The notes under the pieces were generated by a model that saw only the letters and a program-made list of their open reading frames with translations, searched no databases and was not told where the DNA came from. Positions 11,819 through 18,629 of a stretch of DNA of 18,629 nt are shown one piece after another. Source of the DNA: Deltaproteobacteria bacterium (GTDB lineage Bacteria > Bdellovibrionota > UBA1018 > UBA923); the NCBI GenBank assembly GCA_016194795.1, contig JACQAX010000357.1, forward strand, positions 1 to 18,629. The letters are read 5' to 3'. The position numbers and the translations under genes were made by a program. Numbering within the stretch: the first letter of the stretch is position 1; the number at the start of each line of letters is the position of its first letter.

Positions 11819-13322
11819 ATGCTCTGGCTGATGTTGCTCTTGCCGACGGCGGCGGACGCGCGCGATGGCGCCGGGGGCCCGTACGTCCGGCCGCCCAGCC
11901 TTGAAGAGCTCCGTCTCGATCGGAGCGAGAGCACGGACGCGTTCGGCCGCGACGTCGTCATCCTGCGCGACAAAGAGACCCGCACGAGCACCGGAGCATG
12001 CGCGCACCGTCTGGCGCGCGAGCCCGTCGATTCAGGGATTCATCGAGAGCGAGACGACCCGCTGGGAAAACGGAAAGCCGGTCACGACCACGACGCTGCT
12101 GCCGCAGGCCGACGCCGACCGGTGCGAACAGCCGAATCTCGGGCTGGTGGCGGTGAGCACCATGGGCGCATTCGTCGGCGGCCTGAGGAAGGCCGCTCCG
12201 GACTTCGGTGACGAGTTCGAAGGCTTCGTTCCGCTCGGTGGCAGCTTCAGCGCCTCTCCGAAGTGCGCTCCCCACCAGCAGCTCGGCGAGGAGATCCAGG
12301 CGGCGCTGCAGACGGGATACTCGTGCCTGCAGTCGCTGGGCCAGAGCAATCCCCGCTGGCGGAAGGAGGCGACGCGCCTGCGCGCCGTTCTCGACAAGCA
12401 TGCCAAGCCCGTGCGCCTCTACTGCGGAAAGGGGGGCGAGCCGACGGCCCGCGTCCTGGGCAAGGGACGTTTGTCCGTCTCGGCCGGCGAGGTCGCCAGG
12501 GCGATCACGCCCGACGCGAGCAGGGACGCCCCTGGCGTGCAGTTCAACTCGGAGGCCATGAAGGAGCGCTCGCCGCGGGAGCGCCAGGGTGCGATCTTCC
12601 ACGAGCTGCTACATCTGATCGGCTTCAAGCACGGCGAGGGCGACATCGACCTGCCGTATCTGGCGAACTACTGCTGTTTCGCCCGCGCCCCCGACGGGAA
12701 GTTCGACTCCGCCGACCCCGCCGCGCTCAAGAACGACTCGTGCGCGCTTCTCAAGAACAAGAACCTCAAGGCCGACAGCAACGAATACATCGACGGCTTC
12801 ATGAAGGTGATGGCCCGCACCAGCAAGGAAGACTTCGGCTACTGGGCGGCCATCGAGGCGGCCGCTCGCAATCACCGCCTGGGCGCGCCGGTCGACGGCA
12901 TGGCTCTGGCGCACGCGGCGTTCACCTATCGCGCCTCGGACGAGGGCTTCCTCGAGGCCTCGAAGACGCTCGAGGCGATCTATCTCAACGCCGCCAAGCG
13001 AAACGTCTCCGGCTCGAACCTCGACCTCATCGAGAAGAACTACCAGGAGCACGTGGTCGACGGGATGCCGGAGGCCAAGCTCAAGCTCGTCGACACTTTG
13101 GGCGCGCTCCTGAGCGCCGACCTGAACAAGGACGGCGGCGCGTTCGCCAAGGCCTACGCCGACCTCAACGCGATGTCCCCGGCCGTCTGCTCTTCGTTGA
13201 GCGCGGACGACGGCACGTTGATTCGAATCTCGTTCGCCGGCGCCGCGTTTCGCGGTACCGGGCGCCACGAGTTCAACTCACCGCCGCTCGACGACTTCTG
13301 CCGGCTTTCCCAGAAAAAGTGA
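11819..13322 (+). CDS. Secreted zinc metalloprotease (HExxHxxGxxH), apparent frameshift near 12000
   Basis: The active-site motif HELLHLIGFKH (codons 12600-12632) is a full HExxHxxGxxH zinc signature, as in metzincin-type proteases. The downstream region is helical with several Cys residues. The body is open in the frame that ends at 13322. Read back upstream, that frame becomes Arg/Ser/Ala junk before about 12000, while another frame starting at ATG 11819 gives a signal peptide (MLWLMLLLPTAADA) and a sensible stretch to RDKETRTSTGA around 11995. The two join only with a +1 shift in about 11990-12020, in the GC-repeat stretch GCATGCGCGCACCG. This is either a real frameshift that inactivates secretion, a programmed slip, or a sequencing error. 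A downstream start (e.g. 12162) would lack the signal peptide. Confidence 0.75.
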
Positions 13323-13330
13323 CCGATCGT

Positions 13331-13663
13331 TCAACCGACGTCTCTCGAGCCGCCGTCTTTGACCTCGGCCACCGAATTCGAGCGCCGGCGAAAGTGATTC
13401 CACGAAACCGCCGGCCAGACCTCGGTCGTCACATGCCCGAAGCTTCGAATGAGCAACGCCACGCGGGCGGCGTAGTCGTTGTCGGGCGCCTCGAAGATGT
13501 CGAGGTAGTCGTACGGGCCGAGCACCGAATAGTTGGCCGTCCAGGTCAGCTCGGGGCATTCGGCCTTCAGCCGCTCGGAGATGCGCGAGTTGAGGTCGTC
13601 GTAGGTCGACGGATCGGTGATGACGCTGCTCGAAACGCGGGTAAGCATGATGTAAGTCGCCAT
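13331..13663 (-). CDS. GYD domain protein
   Basis: A 110-aa protein that matches the GYD domain almost end to end: MATYIMLTRVSSS, then AECPELTWTANYSVLGPYDYLDIFEAPD and RSFGHVTTEVWPAVSW. GYD proteins are small ferredoxin-like-fold proteins of unknown biochemical role. ATG 13663 was chosen because GAGG sits 8 nt upstream and the domain starts exactly here; the longer reading to 13816 adds an Arg/Ser/Pro-rich stretch over the promoter region. A sigma54-type promoter (13695-13710) predicts a start near 13684 and a 21-nt leader. It converges with the metalloprotease gene (8-bp gap) and is divergent from the 596-aa exported protein. Confidence 0.9.
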   Translation of the reverse strand: MATYIMLTRVSSSVITDPSTYDDLNSRISERLKAECPELTWTANYSVLGPYDYLDIFEAPDNDYAARVALLIRSFGHVTTEVWPAVSWNHFRRRSNSVAEVKDGGSRDVG

Positions 13664-13694
13664 TATTGGGGCCTCGCTACGCCTACTCAGAGAT

Positions 13695-13710
13695 TGCAAA
13701 GTCCAAGCCC
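13695..13710 (-). promoter_or_regulatory. Candidate sigma54 promoter for GYD gene
   Basis: On the minus strand, GGGCTTGGACTTTGCA keeps the invariant GG (13709-13708) and GC (13697-13696) with exactly 10 bp between and a perfect TTGCA, differing from TGGCAYR-N4-TTGCW at two positions of the -24 element. The predicted start, near 13684, is 21 nt before the GYD ATG. Confidence 0.6.
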
Positions 13711-13725
13711 TCGCCGGCGGTCTTT

Positions 13726-13769
13726 CGGCAGCTGCCGGGCTCGCGGCGAAGAGCTGCCGGGAACCCGGC
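13726..13769. promoter_or_regulatory. Paired dyads between divergent sigma54 promoters (candidate enhancer)
   Basis: AGCTGCCGGG occurs twice (13730-13739 and 13752-13761), 22 bp apart or about two helical turns. The first copy is part of a perfect 12-bp palindrome CGGCAGCTGCCG (13726-13737); the second runs into GCCGGG-AA-CCCGGC (13756-13769). The block is centred about 90 bp upstream of the predicted start for the 596-aa protein and about 60 bp upstream of the GYD start, suitable for one shared activator site. Confidence 0.5.
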
Positions 13770-13810
13770 GGAGAAGCCCGAAAAGCCCTTGATTTGCGCC
13801 TTTTTTCTAC

Positions 13811-13826
13811 TGGCATGCGGGCTGCA
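13811..13826 (+). promoter_or_regulatory. Sigma54 (-24/-12) promoter for 596-aa exported protein
   Basis: TGGCATGCGGGCTGCA matches TGGCAYR-N4-TTGCW except for the first T of the -12 box, with 10 bp between GG (13812-13813) and GC (13824-13825). The predicted start near 13837 leaves a 16-nt leader carrying AGGGAGG just before ATG 13853. A T-rich tract (13801-13807) directly precedes it. Confidence 0.75.
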
Positions 13827-13852
13827 ATAGTAGCTCCGCAAAGGGAGGCGCT

Positions 13853-15643
13853 ATGAACGCCATGAAAAGGAAGTACGGCTTAGCGATGATAGGATTTTGG
13901 TGCGCGATCGGATTCGCGGGAGGCGCGCCGGCTTACGGCGCCACGACGTCGCTTCGAACCGTCGAAGGGGTGGTCAAGTTCTCTCGGCCCATCTCTCACG
14001 CCACGATCCGGCTCTTGGACGCGTCCGGGCGGATTCTCGTCGAGCAAACCGGCGCGACGAACGAGGACGGTTATTTCTCGCTCTCGGTTCCCGGTAGAGT
14101 TCCCGCCGTGCAGGTGCAGGCGACGGGGGGCGCGAGCGGAGCCGAGCCGTTCGAAGGCACGCTTTATGGGACGCTGGAGTCGGAATCCGGCAATCCCGAA
14201 AAGACGTTCATCCATCTGAACGTGGGCACGACGCTGACGGCGCTTTACCGAAAGCACGAGCCGAAGGCGAGCCTCGAGCAGGCCGAAGCGCGCGTGCATC
14301 GTTTCCTCGAGCTTCCGGAGCTCATCAGCGTGGAAACGGGCATCGAAAACCCGTATCTCACGGGCTTCAGCGCCGAAACGCTGGGCTTGGAGGCCGCTGA
14401 GGCGGGTGGAAGCCTTGATGCCTACTTCGACCGCCTGTCCGGCGAGATGAGCAGGGACGCGGACGCGACCACCCGCTTTCCGGCTGCCTTGAGCCACAAG
14501 CTGCACGTCGGTCCCGCGATGTGGATCGGAGAAAAGCTCCTGTCCGGTATCGTCGGCAACGTCGGATCGCAGATGTTCGACAAGCTGATGAAGGGGATCG
14601 GGTTTCCGAGCACGGAGGACAAGATCTACGGCATGATGACTCAGGTCATCGCGCAGCTCGCCGAGATCAAGTCGCGGCTCGGCGACATCGAGATCGCCAT
14701 CAAAAAGGTCGATTACAACATCCGCTCGTCGGCGCTGAGGAAGGTCTACGGCGAATACGCGAACGTCGTCGACAAGCTGGGCGAGCTCGGCGTGAAGGCG
14801 AAGGCCAACACGGGTCCGGACGGGAAGGCGAAAGATCCCGTCAAGACCAAGGAGATCGCCGAGGCCGCCAGCAAGTACATGAAGCAGCTCACCGACAAGG
14901 ACATGGACCTCATCACGCACGTGCACGCCGAGCTGACCACGGCGGGCGACAACGACCCGCTCCAGCAAGTCTTTGCCGAGGTGAAATGGGGCCAGGCGCC
15001 GGTGATCAACGCCCAGTACTTCAAGGACACGAAAGACCAGGTCGATCAGTATCGCGCCTACCAGGCGATCGTGACGGCGCTGCTCGTGGATGCGCTGCGA
15101 GCCCACAATCCGACCGACGCCGACGTGGTTCTGCAGACCGCGCTCAAGAAGATCGAGAGCGAGAAGCCGATCTACCCGACGCACAAGCTCTTCGCCTCGA
15201 GCCACCTGGCTTCGATCAAGGAAGGCAAGCAGTTCTACGCCAAGAGCACGAACCTGATCTGGGACACCAAGTACATGCACTTCGACCGCTGCGCCGACCT
15301 CAACCAGAACAGGGCCAACCCGGGCGACGGCTTCCGCTCCCCGCACTACGACGAGATCACCAACATGATGGTGGACCAGAAGATCAACGGCGAGATCTTC
15401 GGCTCGGCGATGAAGAAGATCGGCTTCTCGGCGGCCGACGCCGACGCGATCAAGATAATCACGTTCGGCTGCCAGACGAAGGGATCCGGGAAGCGCAAAA
15501 CGACCTACTTCAACTGGTTCGGAAATGACCAGAAAGGGCCGTGGAGCCAGTATTACGACCCGAACTCGCAGTTCAGCAAGGTTCGCGCCCAGAAGGGTAT
15601 GGGCAACGGCATCTGGTCGTTGAAGGTCAAGACCCTGAAATGA
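13853..15643 (+). CDS. Exported 596-aa protein with Ig-like N-domain and helical body, unknown function
   Basis: I do not recognise this as a named family. Visible parts in order: signal peptide (residues 1-30, MNAMKRKYGL to AYGA); a beta-rich domain at about 36-95 (VEGVVKFSRPISHATIRLLD, NEDGYFSLSVPG) like carboxypeptidase-regulatory/Ig-like folds; a Gly-rich amphipathic segment at about 217-250 (GEKLLSGIVGNVGSQMFDKL); then a long helix (about 255-290, QVIAQLAEIKSRLGDIEIAI) and a mostly helical body to about 460; and a C-terminal part with two Cys (about 482 and 545). A Gly-rich membrane-active segment before long helices recalls alpha-helical pore-forming toxins, but this is only an analogy. 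ATG 13853 has AGGGAGG with 4-nt spacing. It is expressed from a sigma54-type promoter and is divergent from the GYD gene. Confidence 0.85.
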   Translation: MNAMKRKYGLAMIGFWCAIGFAGGAPAYGATTSLRTVEGVVKFSRPISHATIRLLDASGRILVEQTGATNEDGYFSLSVPGRVPAVQVQATGGASGAEPFEGTLYGTLESESGNPEKTFIHLNVGTTLTALYRKHEPKASLEQAEARVHRFLELPELISVETGIENPYLTGFSAETLGLEAAEAGGSLDAYFDRLSGEMSRDADATTRFPAALSHKLHVGPAMWIGEKLLSGIVGNVGSQMFDKLMKGIGFPSTEDKIYGMMTQVIAQLAEIKSRLGDIEIAIKKVDYNIRSSALRKVYGEYANVVDKLGELGVKAKANTGPDGKAKDPVKTKEIAEAASKYMKQLTDKDMDLITHVHAELTTAGDNDPLQQVFAEVKWGQAPVINAQYFKDTKDQVDQYRAYQAIVTALLVDALRAHNPTDADVVLQTALKKIESEKPIYPTHKLFASSHLASIKEGKQFYAKSTNLIWDTKYMHFDRCADLNQNRANPGDGFRSPHYDEITNMMVDQKINGEIFGSAMKKIGFSAADADAIKIITFGCQTKGSGKRKTTYFNWFGNDQKGPWSQYYDPNSQFSKVRAQKGMGNGIWSLKVKTLK

Positions 15644-15679
15644 GCGGTTCTGAAACGCGGGATTTGCTAGAGTCAACTT

Positions 15680-16180
15680 ATGAAAGCCCGGCCATTTCGA
15701 ATTCGCGACTGGTCCTTGCGGGACCTGGTCGCGATTTCGAGAATCAACGAAACTGAAATCCCGCACGTGTCTTCGATCACTGTCGCGGAGCTGAAGGTCC
15801 TCGCGGAGCAAAGCTTCTACTTTCGCCTGCTCGAGTCGGAGTCTGGCGATATCGCCGGCTTCGTCTTGGCTCTGGACGAGACCGCCACTTACTCGAGCCT
15901 CAACTTCCAGTGGTTCAAGTCCAGATATCCTCGGTTCATCTATATCGACAGGGTCGTCGTTTCCGCTTCCTACCAAGGGTTGGGAATCGGAAGACTCCTC
16001 TATGAGGATCTGGAGGAAGTCGCAAAACGGTCCTCTTCTCCTTTGGCTTGCGAAGTGAACACTCGGCCTCCCAATCCCGGGTCGTTGCGTTTCCATCAGC
16101 GATTCGGTTTCCGCGAAGTCGGCGTGCAGAACACGGAAGGCGGAAAAAAGACCGTGGCGTTGCTGCTGAGGGAGCGATAG
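15680..16180 (+). CDS. GNAT family N-acetyltransferase
   Basis: A 166-aa protein of normal length for a single GNAT domain. The acetyl-CoA pyrophosphate-binding motif A is at residues 91-112 (RVVVSASYQGLGIGRLLYED, with QGLGIGR), and motif B follows (NPGSLRFHQRFGF at about 132-144, the usual N-x-x-S-x-x-FH-x-x-FGF pattern). It would transfer an acetyl group from acetyl-CoA to a small-molecule or protein amine; the substrate is unknown. The ATG at 15680 lies 36 nt after the previous stop and has only a weak GAG upstream. It may be co-transcribed with the exported protein, but the gap is large enough for its own promoter. Confidence 0.92.
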   Translation: MKARPFRIRDWSLRDLVAISRINETEIPHVSSITVAELKVLAEQSFYFRLLESESGDIAGFVLALDETATYSSLNFQWFKSRYPRFIYIDRVVVSASYQGLGIGRLLYEDLEEVAKRSSSPLACEVNTRPPNPGSLRFHQRFGFREVGVQNTEGGKKTVALLLRER

Positions 16181-16227
16181 GGGAGCAGGGGGCGCATCTT
16201 GACTAAGCGCCTCATCGTCGCTAAGCA

Positions 16228-16758
16228 TTGCCAGCCTTGAAGGAAATCAGAAAGTCTCCCATCGCCGGCCGCGGGGTATTCGCCACTCAGCCGATCAAGA
16301 GAGGCCGGAGAGTCCACGTCATGCGCGGCGAACCCATGACGACGCGACAGATGTTTCGGGCCGTCGACGGGGGGCGTGAGAACAGCGCCGACCCCTTGCT
16401 GATCGGCGCCGATCGATATCTCGATCTGGACGAGCTTTCGCGGACCTTCAATCATTCCTGCAACCCGAACGCGTTCATCCGCGGCAAGGTCACGCTCGTC
16501 GCGCTCCGGAATATTCGAGTTGGCGAGGAAATCACCTATGACTACTCCACGACGATGGCCGATGGTGCCCTCATCGAGTCGCTCGGACATCCCGTATGGA
16601 GTTGCCGATGCAAATGCGGCGCCCGCAACTGCGTGGGCCGCATCGACCAGTTTCAGCGCCTGCCCGCACGGCGGCTCGCCTTCTATGTCCGGAACCGCTA
16701 CGCGCCCGACTTCGTCCTGAGGAAATTCTCCGGAATAAGAACCTTGAAGAGTCGGTAG
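16228..16758 (+). CDS. SET domain protein (putative lysine methyltransferase)
   Basis: A 176-aa protein with a compact SET domain: the N-terminal signature SPIAGRGVFATQPIKRG (residues 10-26), the pseudoknot motif NHSCNPNA (75-82), the catalytic-core motif GEEITYDYS (99-107) and a post-SET Cys cluster CRCKCGARNC (126-135) that would bind zinc with Cys78. All key motifs for SAM-dependent lysine methylation are present, so it is probably active. The protein target is unknown; bacterial SET proteins may act on their own proteins or on other cells. An in-frame stop at 16222-16224 limits the start to TTG 16228 or TTG 16237, with no clear ribosome site. It follows the GNAT gene by 47 bp. Confidence 0.88.
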   Translation: MPALKEIRKSPIAGRGVFATQPIKRGRRVHVMRGEPMTTRQMFRAVDGGRENSADPLLIGADRYLDLDELSRTFNHSCNPNAFIRGKVTLVALRNIRVGEEITYDYSTTMADGALIESLGHPVWSCRCKCGARNCVGRIDQFQRLPARRLAFYVRNRYAPDFVLRKFSGIRTLKSR

Positions 16759-16780
16759 CCCGAAAAACTTTCGCTCAGAC

Positions 16781-16794
16781 CCGGGACCTCCCGG
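16781..16794. terminator. Short GC hairpin after SET gene
   Basis: CCGGGA (16781-16786) and TCCCGG (16789-16794) pair perfectly across two bases, 23 bp after the SET stop. There is no T-run, so it is only a weak candidate for a transcript end. The rest of 16759-16938 holds a TTGTTT (16903-16908) and a TTATAT/TATATA (16926-16932) that would put a start site on the next ATG, in conflict with the AGGAG at 16932-16936. Confidence 0.25.
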
Positions 16795-16938
16795 TGTTGC
16801 CATCGCGGTCGGCAAACTGCTGGGGGCGGCCGTTCATGCGCCGTGCCTAGGGTGCGTCTTTGGTCACGCGAAATTGGAGCTGCGGAATATCGAGCACTGT
16901 TCTTGTTTCTAGGCAGATGTCTGTCTTATATAGGAGTA

Positions 16939-18156
16939 ATGGCGAACGCGGATCCCTGGTACAAAGCGAGTTTCAAGCTCGAGGCTCTCGGCAAACACCT
17001 GGAGCTTCAGGTGCCCCACGACGTTTTCTCGACGATGCGAATCGACGAAGGCACGCAGCTGCTGCTCTCGAACCTGCCCGCAGGCGAGCCCGAGACCATT
17101 CTCGACATGGGCTGCGGCTACGGCGCGCTCGGGCTGCCGCTCGCGGCGCGCCACCCCGGCGCCCGCGTGCGGCTGGTCGATCGCGATCTGCTCGCGGTGG
17201 CGTGGGCGACGAAAAACGCCGAGGCCAACGGCTTGACCGCGAACGTGCGCGCCTCAGGCAGCCTGGGCTATCGCGATCTCCACGATTCGGATGCCGCGAG
17301 CGCGGCGTTCGACTGGATCCTGTGCAACGTTCCGGCGCGCATCGGCCGCCCGTTCATCGAGCAGCTTGTGAAGGCCGGCCGCGCCCGGCTGACCGCGCGC
17401 GGCGAGCTGCGCGTGGTGGTGATTCGCGATCTCGTGCCCGTGCTCGAGGAGCTGGCGAAAGAGCACGGCTGGGCGCTCGTCGAAAGCGCCCGCGGGCCCC
17501 GGCACAGCGTGTTCGCCTTGGCGGCGCCCCGCGAGCCGGTCGCGCTCGTGCCCGAGCCGAACGACCTCTATCTGCGCGATACCGTCTCGCTCGGCGGCCT
17601 GAAGCTCGAGCGCCCTTTCGACATCGGCGGCGACGATCCCAAACGCCTCACCCACGGGCTGCCGTTGCTGCTCGATGCGTTGCCGCGCAAGGCGCCTCGC
17701 ACGGTGCTTTGCTTTCGCTCAGGGTATGGGCCGCTGCCGCTGGTTTGCCGCGCGCGCTACGGCGACTCGCAGGTCACCGCCGTCGACCGCGACCTGCTCG
17801 GCACGACGTATACGAGAAGAAACGCCGAACGCCTGGGGCTCGGCGGGCCGCGGCTCGAGGTGCTCGAGAGCGCGCATTTTCCTGACGCGTTCGCCGACGG
17901 GCGCAAGTTCGATTTCATCACCGGCGAGCTTTCGCCGTCGGCCGGAGCCGCGGTGGCCGAGGCCGAGCTCACGTTTCTGGTGCGCGCGCTCGCTCCGGGC
18001 GGCGAGGGGCTCGTGCTCTCGCTGAAGAAGCTCGAGTCTTCGTGGATCCGCCCCATCGCCGAGCGCCGGGACCTGGCGATCTTTCCGGTGATCTCGCGCG
18101 ACGACTACGTGCTGCTCGCCGTGACGGCGAAGAGCCTGAAATCGATGCCTCGCTAG
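16939..18156 (+). CDS. Methyltransferase with internally duplicated SAM-binding fold (RsmC/RlmG-like)
   Basis: A 405-aa protein made of two related halves. The N-terminal half carries a complete SAM-binding motif I (ILDMGCGYGALGLPLA, about residues 54-69), an acidic motif II (LVDRDLL) and a CNVPARIG at the motif IV position where RsmC/RlmG enzymes have NPP(F/Y). The C-terminal half repeats the plan, with VLCFRSGYGPLPLV, AVDRDLLGTTYTRRNAERLG and FITGELSPSAG, but its motif I lacks the DxGxGxG core, so it is probably catalytically dead. RsmC and RlmG methylate rRNA guanine N2 and also have two halves, but there the C-terminal half is active. ATG 16939 was chosen for the adjacent AGGAG, though the spacing is short; a longer reading from 16843 is possible. 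The substrate is unproven. Confidence 0.85.
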   Translation: MANADPWYKASFKLEALGKHLELQVPHDVFSTMRIDEGTQLLLSNLPAGEPETILDMGCGYGALGLPLAARHPGARVRLVDRDLLAVAWATKNAEANGLTANVRASGSLGYRDLHDSDAASAAFDWILCNVPARIGRPFIEQLVKAGRARLTARGELRVVVIRDLVPVLEELAKEHGWALVESARGPRHSVFALAAPREPVALVPEPNDLYLRDTVSLGGLKLERPFDIGGDDPKRLTHGLPLLLDALPRKAPRTVLCFRSGYGPLPLVCRARYGDSQVTAVDRDLLGTTYTRRNAERLGLGGPRLEVLESAHFPDAFADGRKFDFITGELSPSAGAAVAEAELTFLVRALAPGGEGLVLSLKKLESSWIRPIAERRDLAIFPVISRDDYVLLAVTAKSLKSMPR

Positions 18157-18170
18157 CGCTTCGGCGGGGG

Positions 18171-18629
18171 TCAGTCACGCCCGGTCGGAGACCGCTTGGG
18201 CTGCTGCTTGTCGCGGATGGCCTTGAGGCTGTCGACGATCTTGGTGAAGTTGCCGCCCAGGTTCTGTCTTTCGACCGACTCCAGGAACGCCTCGAAGCTG
18301 GCCTTCTCGCGGTGGTCGAAGACGTAGTCGACGAAGTCGTGGGCGAGGATGAAGACGCAGGCGAGCGGCGAGATGTAGCTGGCCGTGCTTCCGCGAGGAA
18401 ACCCCGTGCCGTCGGGGCGCTCGTGGTGCTGCGTGATGATCGTGTCGACGTCGGGGGGCACCTCCGAGAACTTTCGCACGACGTCGGCCGCCGCGATCGG
18501 GTGGTTGCGGAAGCGATTGATCTCTTCGGGGGTGGCGCTCAGGCACAGGTCGGCGAGCTGCTCGAGAGTGTGGATGCGCGCGAGCTTCTGGCTCGTCATG
18601 GTGATGTCGTGGAAGAAGGCCGCGTGGGT
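18171..18629 (-). CDS. HD-GYP domain protein, C-terminal part (5' end outside window)
   Basis: Open from the window edge to TGA 18173-18171, 152 residues. It starts with HAAFFHDITM, which contains the HD metal pair, and continues with NHPIAAADVV and the diagnostic HHERPDGTGFP, the HD-GYP motif with Phe in place of Tyr. HD-GYP proteins hydrolyse cyclic di-GMP; the key His and Asp residues visible here are kept, so activity is plausible. After the domain comes a helical segment (DHREKASFEAFLES) and a basic tail. Any sensor or receiver domain would be beyond the right edge. It converges on the methyltransferase gene with a 14-bp gap. Confidence 0.9.
   Translation of the reverse strand, partial: THAAFFHDITMTSQKLARIHTLEQLADLCLSATPEEINRFRNHPIAAADVVRKFSEVPPDVDTIITQHHERPDGTGFPRGSTASYISPLACVFILAHDFVDYVFDHREKASFEAFLESVERQNLGGNFTKIVDSLKAIRDKQQPKRSPTGRD

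Noticed and set aside
10156..11991. 611-aa open frame on the minus strand opposite the subtilase
   Set aside because: The plus strand encodes a complete S8 catalytic triad; the antisense product is low-complexity and lacks any domain.
13880..16228. 782-aa open frame on the minus strand opposite the 596-aa exported protein and GNAT genes
   Set aside because: It is the complement of well-supported coding frames in GC-rich DNA; its product is Arg/Leu/Val-rich with no recognisable domain, and the plus-strand genes have signal peptide, motifs and ribosome sites.
16903..16932. TTGTTT-N17-TTATAT as a sigma70 promoter for the methyltransferase gene
   Set aside because: It would place the transcript start on the ATG and exclude the AGGAG ribosome site; the two signals conflict, so neither promoter nor leader was called.
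1..18629. tRNA, rRNA, CRISPR array, insertion sequence or prophage
   Set aside because: No cloverleaf-type sequence, regularly spaced repeats, transposase or phage gene was seen; the only repeated coding units are the beta-propeller blades at 5183-6328.

Overview
The window is GC-rich and densely packed. It has no tRNA, rRNA, IS element or CRISPR array, and no gene-free stretch over about 300 bp. Exported trypsin-, subtilase- and HExxH-type proteases, an ECF sigma/anti-sigma pair feeding a DUF2330 operon, occasional TTG starts, an HD-GYP protein and an NtrC-type regulator together suggest a Bdellovibrionota- or Myxococcota-like (former deltaproteobacterial) chromosome. That assignment is inference.

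Layout. 1-264 is the tail of an ABC transporter ATPase. 359-2994 (minus) is one operon: ECF sigma factor, membrane anti-sigma protein, an exported C-terminally anchored protein and a secreted DUF2330 protein. 3057-4075 (minus) is a trypsin-like protease coupled by ATGA to what looks like a membrane-protein remnant. 4131-5094 holds two small basic proteins and a secreted Cys-containing protein. 5183-6328 is an exported seven-repeat beta-propeller. 6357-9785 (minus) runs AI-2E-type permease, an unlisted 36-aa membrane peptide, a GlsB/YeaQ-type membrane protein, a CsbD-family protein and an orphan sigma54-dependent response regulator. 9916-10071 is a small coiled-coil-like protein. 10132-13322 is a secreted subtilase followed by a frameshifted secreted metalloprotease. 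13331-15643 is a divergent pair, a GYD-domain protein and a 596-aa exported protein of unknown function. 15680-18156 has a GNAT acetyltransferase, a SET-domain protein and an internally duplicated methyltransferase. The right edge cuts an HD-GYP phosphodiesterase gene.

The most interesting structure is regulatory. Six sites with the exact GG-N10-GC geometry of sigma54 -24/-12 promoters sit directly in front of genes: the 4448 basic peptide, csbD-like, the 36-aa peptide/glsB-like pair, the 9916 peptide, GYD, and the 596-aa exported protein. One is a perfect consensus match hidden in the 3' end of the permease gene. Dyads of the form GGGG-N7-CCCC lie 75-86 bp upstream of two predicted start sites, and a pair of repeated dyads lies between the divergent GYD/596-aa promoters. 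With the NtrC-type activator in the same cluster, this reads as a local sigma54 stress/envelope regulon. The promoter matches are read directly from the sequence; the link to this particular activator is inference.
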